Shown: one piece after another, positions 15,719-25,423 of the stretch
Numbering within the stretch: position 1 is the stretch's first letter
How the letters are laid out: the number at the start of each line of letters is the position of its first letter
From: an uncultured Flavobacteriaceae bacterium
GTDB lineage: Bacteria > Bacteroidota > Bacteroidia > Flavobacteriales > Flavobacteriaceae
Direction of reading: 5' to 3'
Length of the DNA: 64,000 nucleotides
NCBI GenBank assembly: GCA_947498845.1
Contig: CANMLX010000003.1
Coordinates: 62,001-126,000 of the forward strand
Position numbers and translations under genes: made by a program
Notes under the pieces: generated by a model
What the model was told of the DNA's origin: nothing
The model's database searches: none
Seen by the model: the letters and a program-made list of their open reading frames with translations, nothing else

Positions 15719-17686
15719 TTAATCTACATTGTCATGTAAAAATGAATTATTAGTTCTTATTTGGATATCGTCGTTATCATCTAAACCCACACTTGTTCTG
15801 GACATATCGGTTTCTGAAGAATGCTTAGATGCTTCTAAATCTACGCCTTGACGCTTGTATGCAGGAACCTTTTCTATGTCATCAATTTTAGAATTATTGA
15901 ATTTATAATTAAAGTCTTTCATTTTACGACGTCTTTCTGCTGCTCTTTCTTTTAATATTTCAGAAATTGGCATATCGGTAGGATCTGTTTGTTCTTCTTC
16001 TATTTGCTCAACAGCTTCTTCTTTAAGCACTTTCTTTTCAAAAACCAATTCTTCCTCTACCTCTTCTAAGACTTCCTGTGTTGGTTTCTTTTTATTCATC
16101 GAAGACTCTGCTTCTATATAATCATCTAAAACATAACGTACATCTTCTCCTTCTTCATTTACTTCTTTTGCTGTAATTAATTCTACATAATCATTTACTG
16201 GTATGTCTTTTATAGTTTCATCTAAATTATGCATTACAGTGTCTTCTTCTACTTCTTTTTCATTATTATTAGAGGATATTGGCAAATCAAATGTTAATGT
16301 AATTTGCTGCTCCTCTTCTACCTCTATAACCTCTTCTTGTTTTATTGAAGCTGCTGGCTTGATAACAAAATCATTATCTTCTATATCTGCTTTCACCTCT
16401 TCATATACCACATCTATATTCCTAATAACATCGTTAGTAGGGATAATATTAAGGTCTCTTTTTGTTCCACTTGTTTTTTGCTTTGCTATAAACCGTTTTT
16501 CTAAAAAGCTTAACTCTTCTTCTACTTCATTTAAATCTAGCGTATGTCTTACAATTGGAGCTTCTTCTTTTTTCTCTAATTCTATAATTGGTTTAATAAT
16601 CTCTGGTGAAGCCTCTTTTTCTTTAGTCGTACTAACATCTTCTTCATCTTCTAGAGCGTGAATTACTTTTTTGGTTTCTGTATTTGAAATTTCATCCTGC
16701 TGCTCTACATTAAATCCTGTGGCAATAATGGTTACCGATATTGAATCTTCCAATGTTTCATCTTCTCCTACACCCATGATGATATTAGCACCATTTCCTG
16801 CCTCACTTTGTATGTGATCATTAATTTCTCCTATCTCATCGATTGTAATTTCCTGTACACCAGAAACAATGAGCAACAATACATTTTTAGCTCCAGTAAT
16901 TTTATTATCATTCAATAACGGAGAATCCAAAGCCTTACGAATAGCTTCCTGAGCTCTATTTTGACCAGATGCTAATGCAGATCCCATAATAGCTGTTCCA
17001 CTATTACTTAGTACTGTTTTAGCATCACGTAAATCTATATTTTGCGTGTAGTGATGCGTTATAACTTCGGCTATACCCCTTGCTGCGGTTGATAATACTT
17101 CATCTGCTTTTGAGAACCCAGCTTTAAAACCAAGATTACCATATACTTCGCGAAGTTTATTATTATTTATAACGATTAAAGAATCTACTACTTCTCTTAA
17201 TCTTTCAACACCTTTTTGAGATTGTTCTAACCTCATTTTTCCTTCAAACTGAAAAGGCATAGTTACAATACCCACAGTAAGAATGTCTTTATCTTTTGAC
17301 ATTTTAGCAATAATAGGTGCTGCACCTGTACCTGTACCGCCTCCCATTCCAGCTGTGATAAATACCATTTTTGTATTAGAATCCAACATTTGAGAAATTT
17401 CGTCGAAACTCTCTACTGCTGATTGCTCTCCTATTTCTGGATTTGCACCTGCCCCTAATCCTTCTGTTAAGTTAACACCTAACTGTATTTTATTTGGCAC
17501 ACCACTATTTTGAAGCGCTTGCGCATCGGTATTACAGACGTAAAAATCTACACCTTTTATACCCTGTTGGAACATGTGGTTTATAGCATTACTACCGCCT
17601 CCACCAACACCAATCACTTTAATAACGTTTGATTGATTTTTAGGCAAATCAAAAGCAATTTTCTCAAATTCGTTCTTGTTGCTCAT
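15719..17686 (-). CDS. ftsZ: cell division protein FtsZ
   Basis: FtsZ is a 655-residue tubulin-like GTPase that polymerises into the cytokinetic Z-ring. The GTP-binding signature GGGTGTG is at residues 115-121, preceded by VGGGGSNAINHM near 27 and followed by the T7-loop region (about 210-220). The globular part ends near residue 330. The remaining ~320 residues are an acidic, low-complexity linker, far longer than in E. coli (383 residues in total) but usual for Flavobacteriaceae. It is the last gene of the dcw cluster, 46 bases after ftsA, with a strong terminator downstream. Confidence 0.97.
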   Translation of the reverse strand: MSNKNEFEKIAFDLPKNQSNVIKVIGVGGGGSNAINHMFQQGIKGVDFYVCNTDAQALQNSGVPNKIQLGVNLTEGLGAGANPEIGEQSAVESFDEISQMLDSNTKMVFITAGMGGGTGTGAAPIIAKMSKDKDILTVGIVTMPFQFEGKMRLEQSQKGVERLREVVDSLIVINNNKLREVYGNLGFKAGFSKADEVLSTAARGIAEVITHHYTQNIDLRDAKTVLSNSGTAIMGSALASGQNRAQEAIRKALDSPLLNDNKITGAKNVLLLIVSGVQEITIDEIGEINDHIQSEAGNGANIIMGVGEDETLEDSISVTIIATGFNVEQQDEISNTETKKVIHALEDEEDVSTTKEKEASPEIIKPIIELEKKEEAPIVRHTLDLNEVEEELSFLEKRFIAKQKTSGTKRDLNIIPTNDVIRNIDVVYEEVKADIEDNDFVIKPAASIKQEEVIEVEEEQQITLTFDLPISSNNNEKEVEEDTVMHNLDETIKDIPVNDYVELITAKEVNEEGEDVRYVLDDYIEAESSMNKKKPTQEVLEEVEEELVFEKKVLKEEAVEQIEEEQTDPTDMPISEILKERAAERRRKMKDFNYKFNNSKIDDIEKVPAYKRQGVDLEASKHSSETDMSRTSVGLDDNDDIQIRTNNSFLHDNVD

Positions 17687-17732
17687 ACTAATTGTACTTT
17701 TTTTGGGGTTCTATTTTAATTCAATGGTTTTA

Positions 17733-19058
17733 TTATTCTGCATTATCTAAAAATTCCTTAACGCGTTCTGTTAATTTATCAAGAAACGAACGACGTTCCT
17801 TGAGGGGTTTCTCAATAAATTCCTGCGTTACTTCATCTTCGATATTATCTTCTACAGCTGCTTCTAACTGCTGTGCTTTTTCTTCTACTTTTACACGTTC
17901 TTGTCGTTTTAATCCATCCAGAACTAAGCCAACTGCCGTTGCATATAACGGGCTTGTTACATCGCTGTCACTATCGCCTGCTAAATGCTCATTTGGATAC
18001 CCTATTCTGGTATCCATTCCTGTGATATATTCTACTAATTGCTTTAAGTGTTTTAACTGGCTTCCTCCACCAGTAAGCACAATACCTGCTATTAATTTTT
18101 TCTTTTGTTCTTCATGACCATAGTTTTTTATCTCTGCAAAAACCTGCTCTATAATTTCTACAACTCGCGCATGAATAATTTTAGATAAATTCTTTAATGT
18201 TATCTCTTTTGGCTCTCTACCTCTTAATCCTGGTATTGAAACAATTTCGTTGTCCTTATTTTCTCCTGGCCATGCAGAACCAAATTTTATTTTTAATAAT
18301 TCTGCTTGCTTTTCTATTATAGAACAGCCTTCTTTTATATCTTCTGTAATTACATTGCCGCCAAAAGGGATTACCGCTGTATGACGAATTATACCATCTC
18401 TAAAAATGGCTAAATCTGTTGTTCCTCCTCCTATATCTATAAGTGCTACACCTGCTTCCTTTTCTTCCTGACTCAACACGGCATTCGATGAGGCTAATGG
18501 TTCCAGAGTAATGCCTTCCAAATTTAGACCTGCACTCTGCACACATCTGCCTATATTGCGTATGGATGATACTTGCCCTACTACGACGTGAAAATTAGCT
18601 TCTAGTCTTCCGCCATACATTCCTATAGGTTCCTTTATCTCGGCCTGACCATCTACTTTGTATTCCTGAGGCAACACATGGATAATCTCTTCCCCTGGTA
18701 GCATTACTAACTTATGTACCTGGTTAATTAATCGATCTATATCTTCTTCGTCTATTACTTGGTCTGAGTTTGATCTTGTGATGTAATCACTATGTTGTAA
18801 ACTACGAATGTGTTGTCCTGCAATACCCACGGTAACATCTTCAATTTTAGTCCCAGCAGCTGCCTCGGCTTCTTGTACCGCTTGCTGAATAGACTGAATG
18901 GTTTGTGTAATATTATTAACTACACCTCGATGTACCCCTAAGCTTTTAGATTTACCAATACCTAAAATCTCTAGCTTGCCGTATTCGTTTTTACGACCTA
19001 TCATTGCCACAATTTTTGTGGTTCCTATATCTAACCCTACTGCTAAATTATGTTCCAT
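17733..19058 (-). CDS. ftsA: cell division protein FtsA
   Basis: This 441-residue actin-like ATPase tethers FtsZ filaments to the inner membrane. It has the phosphate-1 motif AVGLDIGTTKIVAMIG at the N-terminus, the phosphate-2 motif VALIDIGGGTTDLAIF and the adenosine motif GIVLTGGGSQL. A Glu-rich tail leads to the C-terminal helix KLTERVKEFLDN, probably the membrane-targeting amphipathic helix. It lies 3 bases after ftsQ and 46 bases before ftsZ, so the divisome genes are co-transcribed. Confidence 0.96.
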   Translation of the reverse strand: MEHNLAVGLDIGTTKIVAMIGRKNEYGKLEILGIGKSKSLGVHRGVVNNITQTIQSIQQAVQEAEAAAGTKIEDVTVGIAGQHIRSLQHSDYITRSNSDQVIDEEDIDRLINQVHKLVMLPGEEIIHVLPQEYKVDGQAEIKEPIGMYGGRLEANFHVVVGQVSSIRNIGRCVQSAGLNLEGITLEPLASSNAVLSQEEKEAGVALIDIGGGTTDLAIFRDGIIRHTAVIPFGGNVITEDIKEGCSIIEKQAELLKIKFGSAWPGENKDNEIVSIPGLRGREPKEITLKNLSKIIHARVVEIIEQVFAEIKNYGHEEQKKKLIAGIVLTGGGSQLKHLKQLVEYITGMDTRIGYPNEHLAGDSDSDVTSPLYATAVGLVLDGLKRQERVKVEEKAQQLEAAVEDNIEDEVTQEFIEKPLKERRSFLDKLTERVKEFLDNAE

Positions 19059-19061
19059 TTT

Positions 19062-19781
19062 TTACGCTTTGGTACACACCACTTGATTATCAAATTGTAA
19101 GTTTACTTTGCTATACTTATCTAGCGTTTTCTCTTTTAAACTTTTTATATAAAACGCTTTCAAGTTGTTTATCTTTTTGTCTAAAAATTTTAAACTTCCA
19201 AGATTCACAGTAAAATTGCATTGTCTCAATTTTAATTCTACTGCACCTTCTCTATTTTGATTTATCTGTACGACATGAGTTTTTAAAAAAGCATCTAATT
19301 CAACCTTTTTAGCAACCTCAAAAACTTTGCTCAAATTATTTTTTTCTACATAACCAGTAACTAACGGCACTCTTGCCGTGTAATTAGATGACAATGGCAT
19401 GTAATGCCCCTCATCATCTATATAATAAGATGCATTTGTCATCACTCTAGCTACAGGTCTTTTTTGTATTATATCTGCGTTAAGTATTCCATTAACAGCA
19501 ACATACACTTCGGCCGATTTAATCATCGGGTTAGAATTCAGGGCTTTTTCTAACGTATTCAAATCTAAAATTTCTTTAGACACGTTTTTAACACTGTCGT
19601 GATTTTGTATTAACAATTTACTAACAACCTCATCTGTAATAAAAAGATTATCATCTCCTACAAAAGAGATAATAGGTGCCTGTATTTTTCGCGCGTCGTT
19701 TCTCTTAAGCGCAAATCCATAGAGAAACCCCACTAAAATTAGTAACACTATCATTTTTATATAGTTCCAACTAGCTCGCAA
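19062..19781 (-). CDS. ftsQ: cell division protein FtsQ
   Basis: This 239-residue bitopic protein has one N-terminal membrane segment (about residues 8-25, MIVLLILVGFLYGFAL) and a periplasmic part with the POTRA-like and beta domains of FtsQ. Sequence conservation is low, as usual, but AEVYVAVNGILNADIIQKRPVARV and the position between murC and ftsA make the call secure. FtsQ joins FtsL and FtsB in the divisome. Its start overlaps the murC end by 11 bases. Confidence 0.92.
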   Translation of the reverse strand: MRASWNYIKMIVLLILVGFLYGFALKRNDARKIQAPIISFVGDDNLFITDEVVSKLLIQNHDSVKNVSKEILDLNTLEKALNSNPMIKSAEVYVAVNGILNADIIQKRPVARVMTNASYYIDDEGHYMPLSSNYTARVPLVTGYVEKNNLSKVFEVAKKVELDAFLKTHVVQINQNREGAVELKLRQCNFTVNLGSLKFLDKKINNLKAFYIKSLKEKTLDKYSKVNLQFDNQVVCTKA

Positions 19782-21174
19782 TACTAAACTCTTTTTTTAT
19801 GTGTTTAACTTCTTCTCCTATATCACCAGCCCCTATGGTTAGTACAACCTGGGCTTTACTTTCACGAATAGCATCAACCAATTCTTTTTTATTTATTAGT
19901 TTTTTATTCATGTTATCCACTTTATCCAATAACCATGTAGAAGTAACACCTTCTATAGGCAACTCCCTTGCCGGATAAATATCTAGCAATAAAAGCGCAT
20001 CGAATTGTGATAAACTTTTTGCAAATTCATCTGCAAAATCTTGTGTTCTACTATATAGATGTGGTTGAAATATTGCCACCACCTTTTTATTTGGATACAT
20101 TTCTCGAACTGCACTATGCACTGCATTAATTTCTTCTGGATGATGTGCATAATCGTCTATAAACACAAAATCGTTTGTTTTAATGTGATACGTAAAACGC
20201 CTCTTAACACCTCTATAAGACGCCAATGCTTTAGCTAAACCCTTAGAAACGCAACCATACTCTAGAGCCATCGCTAATGCTATAAGTGCATTTGATAAAT
20301 TATGCCGTCCAGGCAGATTAAACTGTAAATTAGTTATTGTTGTATTTGGGGTTTTCACATCAAAAACATACATCCCATCTTCTATTTTTATATTGAAAGC
20401 ACTGTAATCTGCATCATCTTCTATACCATAAGTAATCCCATGTATAGGCAACCCATTTTTAACAAATAACTTACCATTAGGTTTTATTTTTCTTGAAAAA
20501 TCTTCGAATGATTTTTTTAATTCTGAAGCATCTCCATAAATATCCAAATGATCCGCATCCATAGACGTAATACACGCCATATCTGGAGATAAGGTTAAAA
20601 ACGAGCGATCAAACTCATCTGCCTCAACCACCGAAACCTCCGAACCATTTAAAATTAAATTAGAATTATAATTCTCACTTATCCCTCCTAAAAAAGCCGT
20701 TAGCGAAACATTACATTCATACAACAAGTGTCCTAGAATACTTGTTGTTGTTGTCTTACCGTGCGTTCCTGCAACCGCCAAACAAAATGTATTTTCTGTT
20801 ATTAACCCTAATATTTGAGAGCGTTTTAACACCTTAAAACCGTGAGCTTTGAAATACTTTAATTCTGTATGATCTTTTGGTATAGCTGGTGTATACACTA
20901 CCAATGTAGCTTCTTGATTTAGAAATATATTTTCTATCAACGCAACATCATCATTAAAATGCACAGAAATCCCCAACTGCTCTAAAGCATCAGTGATTTC
21001 AGTAGGTGTTTTATCGTAACCCGATACTTTTTTACCAATAGAATTAAAGTACCTGGCAAGCGCACTCATACCTATACCTCCAATACCTATAAAAAAAACG
21101 TTATCCCATCCTAAACCCGTCCCTAAAGAAAGGGCTTTATTATATCTCTTTACATTTTGTTTTTTATTACTCAT
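19771..21174 (-). CDS. murC: UDP-N-acetylmuramate--L-alanine ligase
   Basis: MurC adds L-Ala to UDP-MurNAc in the cytoplasm, using ATP. The 467-residue protein shows the Rossmann-like GIGGIGMSALA near residue 31, the P-loop AGTHGKTTTTS, the central ligase motifs VVEADEFDRSF and DDYAHHPEEI, and the C-terminal domain with IYPARELPIEGV. Length and order are standard. It sits between murG and ftsQ. Confidence 0.97.
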   Translation of the reverse strand: MSNKKQNVKRYNKALSLGTGLGWDNVFFIGIGGIGMSALARYFNSIGKKVSGYDKTPTEITDALEQLGISVHFNDDVALIENIFLNQEATLVVYTPAIPKDHTELKYFKAHGFKVLKRSQILGLITENTFCLAVAGTHGKTTTTSILGHLLYECNVSLTAFLGGISENYNSNLILNGSEVSVVEADEFDRSFLTLSPDMACITSMDADHLDIYGDASELKKSFEDFSRKIKPNGKLFVKNGLPIHGITYGIEDDADYSAFNIKIEDGMYVFDVKTPNTTITNLQFNLPGRHNLSNALIALAMALEYGCVSKGLAKALASYRGVKRRFTYHIKTNDFVFIDDYAHHPEEINAVHSAVREMYPNKKVVAIFQPHLYSRTQDFADEFAKSLSQFDALLLLDIYPARELPIEGVTSTWLLDKVDNMNKKLINKKELVDAIRESKAQVVLTIGAGDIGEEVKHIKKEFSIAS

Positions 21175-21178
21175 AAAT

Positions 21179-22315
21179 TTATTTGTTTCTTCCCTTTGGG
21201 AAGACAGAAGATGAAATTAACAATACTTCTACTTCATCTACAATATCCTTAGTTGCATTCACTAGGGCTAACTTTTTTATATTAACACCTAATTCTTTTT
21301 GCTTATCTATAGATGTATTAAGCTGGGAAAACTTATTTTCAAAATCCACATCCAAATCACCCTCTTTAATCATTAATGCCGCATCCTGACTAACAATTGC
21401 CGATGCATTTTTTGTTTGATGATCTTCGGCCACATTAGGAGACGGTATAAAAATTACTGGCTTACCTACTATACATAATTCTGATACCGAACTTGCCCCA
21501 GCTCTTGAAATAATAATATCTGCAGCTGCATATGCCAAATCCATACGGTTTATAAACTGATGCACTTGCACATTCTTTGTATGATCGTATATTTTATATT
21601 TTTCATAATATAATTTCCCACATTGCCATATTACCTGTACATTTTGTGTATCGAAAAAATCCAGCTTTTTTTCTATTAACTCATTAATTCGTTTAGCACC
21701 CAGACTACCTCCTAACACCAAAACCGTTTGCTTACCTTCAAGGAGATTAAAATGGGATTTAGCTTCATCTGCTTTATGCGCTATACTAAGTAAATCTTGA
21801 CGCACAGGATTGCCTGTAATTCTAATTTTTTCTTTCGGAAAAAACCGCTCTAAACCATCATAAGCTACACATATTTTTTGTGCTTTTTTAGACAGTAACT
21901 TATTGGTAATACCAGGATACGAATTCTGCTCTTGTATTAAACTTGGTATATTATTTAACGTTGCCATATGCAATAAAGGCCCACTGGCAAATCCTCCTGT
22001 ACCTATAACCACATTTGGCTTAAAAGACTTAATTATTTTACGAGACTTCCACAGGCTACTTACTAGTTTAAAAGGAAACATTAGATTTTTTAGCGTCAAC
22101 TTTCTCTGTATCCCTGAAATCCAAAGCCCTTTAATTTCATATCCTGCTTGCGGCACTTTTTCCATCTCCATTCTATCCTTTGCTCCCACAAACAAAAACT
22201 CTGCATCTGGATAACGAGACTTTAACTCATTAGCAATAGCTATTGCAGGATAAATATGCCCCCCTGTTCCTCCTCCAGATAAGATGATTTTATATGTATT
22301 TGATTTACGATTCAC
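21179..22315 (-). CDS. murG: UDP-GlcNAc--undecaprenyl-PP-MurNAc-pentapeptide GlcNAc transferase
   Basis: MurG converts lipid I into lipid II on the cytoplasmic face of the membrane. The 378-residue GT28 enzyme has the first G-loop [12 protein letters not shown], the second [12 protein letters not shown], and the UDP-GlcNAc site [13 protein letters not shown]. The start is odd: there is no nearby ATG, and GTG at 22315 gives the residues NRKS, encoded by a copy of the AATCGTAAATC repeat that flanks the preceding gene. The C-terminal residues after VLLISSS are encoded by a TTCCC/GGGAA palindrome. Both ends therefore look remodelled by repeats. Confidence 0.95.
   Translation of the reverse strand: MNRKSNTYKIILSGGGTGGHIYPAIAIANELKSRYPDAEFLFVGAKDRMEMEKVPQAGYEIKGLWISGIQRKLTLKNLMFPFKLVSSLWKSRKIIKSFKPNVVIGTGGFASGPLLHMATLNNIPSLIQEQNSYPGITNKLLSKKAQKICVAYDGLERFFPKEKIRITGNPVRQDLLSIAHKADEAKSHFNLLEGKQTVLVLGGSLGAKRINELIEKKLDFFDTQNVQVIWQCGKLYYEKYKIYDHTKNVQVHQFINRMDLAYAAADIIISRAGASSVSELCIVGKPVIFIPSPNVAEDHQTKNASAIVSQDAALMIKEGDLDVDFENKFSQLNTSIDKQKELGVNIKKLALVNATKDIVDEVEVLLISSSVFPKGRNK
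21185..21205. repeat. short palindrome CTTCCCtttGGGAAG in the murG 3' end
   Basis: A perfect 6-bp inverted repeat with a 3-base loop encodes the last residues of MurG (VFPKG) and reaches the murC junction. Related CCC...GGG palindromes occur at 23917-23932 and 25328-25346, at neighbouring gene junctions of the cluster. Confidence 0.55.
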
Positions 22316-22340
22316 AATTTACGATTTACGATTTCGCATC
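22313..22340. repeat. ACGATT-type repeat at the 3' flank of the four-helix bundle gene
   Basis: The plus strand reads ATTTACGATTTACGATTTCG with further partial copies (GATTCACA) beside it. The same motif in inverted sense (AATCG, GTAATTC) occurs at 22676-22696 on the other side of the gene, and again at 25386-25420 without a gene. Confidence 0.65.
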
Positions 22341-22675
22341 GTCTTTATAGATGCTACTACTATAGACAACAACTCACTTTCTTCATTATGAAGCCTTTTT
22401 ATTTCATCGTGCTCTTTTTTATTACTTATTTCTAAAAAAAGCTCTAAGAAATACATACTTTCATCTGCCTCCTCTTCTACAATTTTTAATTTATTTATAA
22501 AATCTGCTTTAGACTTAGCTCTACAAGCAGCTCTATAATTAGCCCCAACAGAACTAGAACACCTTATTAACTGATTACAATAAGCATTAAATTCTCTAGA
22601 AACAGGAAATTTAGAACACAACATCCAGCAATCTGATGCAAACTTTTTTGTTCTATTTTTCAATGCTTCTTTCAT
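22319..22675 (-). CDS. four-helix bundle protein (S23/IVP-like) inserted in the dcw cluster
   Basis: This ~118-residue protein matches the S23/IVP family of four-helix bundle proteins: LKNRTKKFASDCWML, IRCSSSVGANYRAA and KADFINKLKIVEEEADES. Relatives are encoded in 23S rRNA intervening sequences in some bacteria and also as free genes; their function is unknown. ATG at 22675 is the start expected for the family; an upstream GTG-frame extension to 22723 would overlap ftsW. The gene is framed by ACGATTT on one side and AAATCGTAAATCGT on the other, suggesting it arrived as a cassette. It has no role in peptidoglycan synthesis that I know of. Confidence 0.88.
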   Translation of the reverse strand: MKEALKNRTKKFASDCWMLCSKFPVSREFNAYCNQLIRCSSSVGANYRAACRAKSKADFINKLKIVEEEADESMYFLELFLEISNKKEHDEIKRLHNEESELLSIVVASIKTMRNRKS

Positions 22676-22709
22676 AAATCGTAATTCAAAAATCGTCCCT
22701 TGTAAATCC

Positions 22710-23903
22710 CTAAATGGCTTCACTTAAAATCTCCAAAGGATTATCCTCAACAGCTTCTTTATTTTTTATTTCTTCTCTTTTTGCACTTACACTTAAAATA
22801 ATACCTATTGCTAAACAGGTCATCCAAATCGATGTCCCTCCACTACTAATAAGTGGCAATGTTTGCCCCGTTACTGGAAACAACTCTACAGCCACCGCCA
22901 TATTTATTAATGCCTGAAATATTATAGGCAACCCTACACCCAGCACCAACAATTGGCCAAAAATGGTGTCTGATTTCTGAGAGACTATTACAAACCGAAA
23001 CAACAGCCAGAGATATAAAACCATAATAAACAAACCACCTATTAAGCCATATTCTTCTATTATGATGGCAAATATGAAATCTGATGATGACTGCGGCAGA
23101 AAATTCTTTTGAATACTCTTACCTGGCCCCACGCCTTTTATTTTACCTGAAGCTATTGCTATTTTCGCTTTTTCTATTTGATAATCTGCTTCGGTATCTT
23201 CGCCGTTTGCATAGTTTATAATTCGATTTTCCCAAGTTTCTACTTTCACCTTTAATGGTCCTGAAGTTAGTTTTGCCACCATTACAAAAAGAACCAACCC
23301 TATTACCCCTAAACCTATGATCAATAACAAATATTTCACAGGATAACCTCCCAAAAACATCAAGGCAAGCACCATAACAAAAATAATAGCTGCCGTTGAA
23401 AAATTAGACGGTAATATAAGTGCCAACACAAAAAACACTGGTATCCATAAAGGCAAAATAGATGCTTTAAAACCAATAGTTTTATCTTTCATTTTAGACA
23501 AATAACGCGCCACATACACCATTAATACCACCGATGCAAATGTTGATGTTTGAAACGACATATTTACAAACGGTATCGTTATCCACCTACTAGCCGTAGC
23601 TCCCCCCACTGTAGTCCCTTGTAAAATTGTAATTGTTAACAATACCAATACCACAGGAATCATAACTAAAGACAAGCCCTTAAAATAACGGTATGGTATT
23701 TTATGCACCCCGTACATAATAGCGAAACCCAACCCCAAATGCACAAAGTGTTTTACAAAAAAAGTAAACGTATTTCCTCCTGCACCTTTGTAAGCCAAAT
23801 TACTCGCAGCACTATATACAGGCAAAAACGACACGATAGCCAACAATGCGACAATTGCCCATATTAAACGATCTCCTTTTATGTTTTTAAATATACTCCC
23901 CAT
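22710..23903 (-). CDS. ftsW: lipid II polymerase FtsW
   Basis: This 397-residue SEDS-family protein has about ten membrane segments. It polymerises lipid II into septal glycan strands together with FtsI. Visible family residues are KHFVHLGLGFAIMYGVHKIPYR near the front, the GVGPGKSIQKNFLPQSSSDFIFA loop carrying the essential acidic/catalytic region, and PLISSGGTS near the end. A 34-base spacer carrying repeat sequence separates it from the four-helix bundle gene. Confidence 0.95.
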   Translation of the reverse strand: MGSIFKNIKGDRLIWAIVALLAIVSFLPVYSAASNLAYKGAGGNTFTFFVKHFVHLGLGFAIMYGVHKIPYRYFKGLSLVMIPVVLVLLTITILQGTTVGGATASRWITIPFVNMSFQTSTFASVVLMVYVARYLSKMKDKTIGFKASILPLWIPVFFVLALILPSNFSTAAIIFVMVLALMFLGGYPVKYLLLIIGLGVIGLVLFVMVAKLTSGPLKVKVETWENRIINYANGEDTEADYQIEKAKIAIASGKIKGVGPGKSIQKNFLPQSSSDFIFAIIIEEYGLIGGLFIMVLYLWLLFRFVIVSQKSDTIFGQLLVLGVGLPIIFQALINMAVAVELFPVTGQTLPLISSGGTSIWMTCLAIGIILSVSAKREEIKNKEAVEDNPLEILSEAI

Positions 23904-23990
23904 TGTCCTTCGGACATTCCCCCTAAAGGGAAACTTTTAAATTAATTTTAAGCATCCATCTCTTCATTTTAGAAGGGTTATGAGATGGGA

Positions 23991-25322
23991 TTATAAATTT
24001 CTTACTGCGTCTTTAAATTGGCGCCCTCTATCTTCATAATTATCAAACAAATCAAAACTTGCACATGCTGGAGACAACAATACACTATCTCCTGATTCGG
24101 CAATTTTATAGGCAATTTTCACTGCTTCACTCATAAATTGAGTTTCAACAATAATGTCTACCATACTACCAAATGCTTCTAATAACTTTTCGTTATCCAC
24201 ACCCAGACATATAATAGCTTTCACCTTTTCGTTTACAAACGAAAACAATTCTCGATAATCATTCCCTTTATCCACACCTCCTACGATCCATACTGTTGGC
24301 GCATCCATACTTTCTAATGCATAATATGTGGCATTTACATTTGTAGCTTTAGAATCGTTTACGTACTGCACCTTATTAATTTTAAGAACGTGTTCTAACC
24401 TATGTTCCACACCTTGAAAATTTTCTAAACTTTCCCTAATGGTTTGTTTTCTAATCTTCAAAAGATGCGCTACTGTGGTAGCAGCCATAGCATTTTTAAG
24501 GTTATGCTTTCCTTTTAAAGTTAAACTATTTGTTGGCATAATTATTTCGTTATTATCTATCGTTATTATTAGTTTGTCTTTTTCTATATAAGCGCCGTTT
24601 TCTACTTTTTTCTCTAATGAAAATGGCAATAAAGTTGATTGAACAGGATGCTTTTTTAAATAACCATTTATCACTTCATCATCTGCATCATAAATCAAAT
24701 AATCTTCTTTTGTTTGATTCATTACTATTCTAAATTTTGATGCGATATAATTTTCAAATTGATAATTATATCTGTCCAAATGATCTGGAGTAATGTTGGT
24801 TATAACAGCTATTTTTGGCTTAAAATCAATACTATCATCCAATTGAAAACTACTAATCTCTAACACATAATTCGCATGATCTTTTTCAAGAACTTGACTC
24901 GCAAAACTATCTCCTATATTACCTGCCAATCCTATATTTAAATGGTCTTTTAACAGATAATGCGTTAATGTTGCTGTTGTTGTTTTACCATTACTCCCTG
25001 TAATTCCAACTATAGTTGCATTGGTGTATTTTGAAGCAAATTCAATTTCAGAAACTACGGTTATACCTTTATTCCTAATTTGCTTAACCAATGGTACTTT
25101 ATCTGGAATACCAGGACTTTTCATCACCACATCTGCAACTAAAATCTTTGCTTCAGTATGCTTTTCCTCTTCCCATTCAATCTCATTCTGTATAAGAACT
25201 TTTTTATATTTATCTTTTATTTTTTGATTATCTGAAACAAAAACATCATAACCTTTTGCTTTTCCTAAAAGCGCTGTCCCTACACCGCTTTCTCCTCCTC
25301 CCAATATAACTAGAAGCCCCAT
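23991..25322 (-). CDS. murD: UDP-N-acetylmuramoyl-L-alanine--D-glutamate ligase
   Basis: MurD adds D-Glu to UDP-MurNAc-L-Ala. The 443-residue ligase has VILGGGESGVGTA at the N-terminus, the P-loop ITGSNGKTTT, LEISSFQLD, YVNDSKATN and the C-terminal LSPACASFD, all in the expected order. An 87-base spacer containing a CCC/GGG palindrome follows before ftsW. Confidence 0.97.
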   Translation of the reverse strand: MGLLVILGGGESGVGTALLGKAKGYDVFVSDNQKIKDKYKKVLIQNEIEWEEEKHTEAKILVADVVMKSPGIPDKVPLVKQIRNKGITVVSEIEFASKYTNATIVGITGSNGKTTTATLTHYLLKDHLNIGLAGNIGDSFASQVLEKDHANYVLEISSFQLDDSIDFKPKIAVITNITPDHLDRYNYQFENYIASKFRIVMNQTKEDYLIYDADDEVINGYLKKHPVQSTLLPFSLEKKVENGAYIEKDKLIITIDNNEIIMPTNSLTLKGKHNLKNAMAATTVAHLLKIRKQTIRESLENFQGVEHRLEHVLKINKVQYVNDSKATNVNATYYALESMDAPTVWIVGGVDKGNDYRELFSFVNEKVKAIICLGVDNEKLLEAFGSMVDIIVETQFMSEAVKIAYKIAESGDSVLLSPACASFDLFDNYEDRGRQFKDAVRNL

Positions 25323-25327
25323 CCTAA

Positions 25328-25420
25328 ATCCTTCCCCAAAGGGTAAGGACTTACCACTCTGCTTTTATTTTCTTTAACTCCTTTCATTAATCGTAATTCT
25401 AAAATCGTATGTCGTAATTC
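25328..25420. repeat. repeat-rich murD/mraY junction
   Basis: The 101-base gap between mraY and murD contains a CCTTCCCC-aaa-GGGTAAGG palindrome (about 25328-25346). It is followed at 25386-25420 by AATCGTAATTC and TCGTAATTC, the same motif that flanks the four-helix bundle gene. No gene lies here. It may be an empty or decayed site of the same cassette family. Confidence 0.5.
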
Positions 25421-25423
25421 GCC

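Noticed and set aside
16203..16661. 152-codon Ser-rich open frame antisense to the ftsZ linker
   Set aside because: It is the mirror of the acidic Glu/Asp-rich linker codons; composition explains the lack of stops.
22319..22723. Longer start of the four-helix bundle gene at 22723
   Set aside because: It would overlap ftsW, and the extra 16 residues are encoded by the flanking repeat; ATG 22675 matches the family start.
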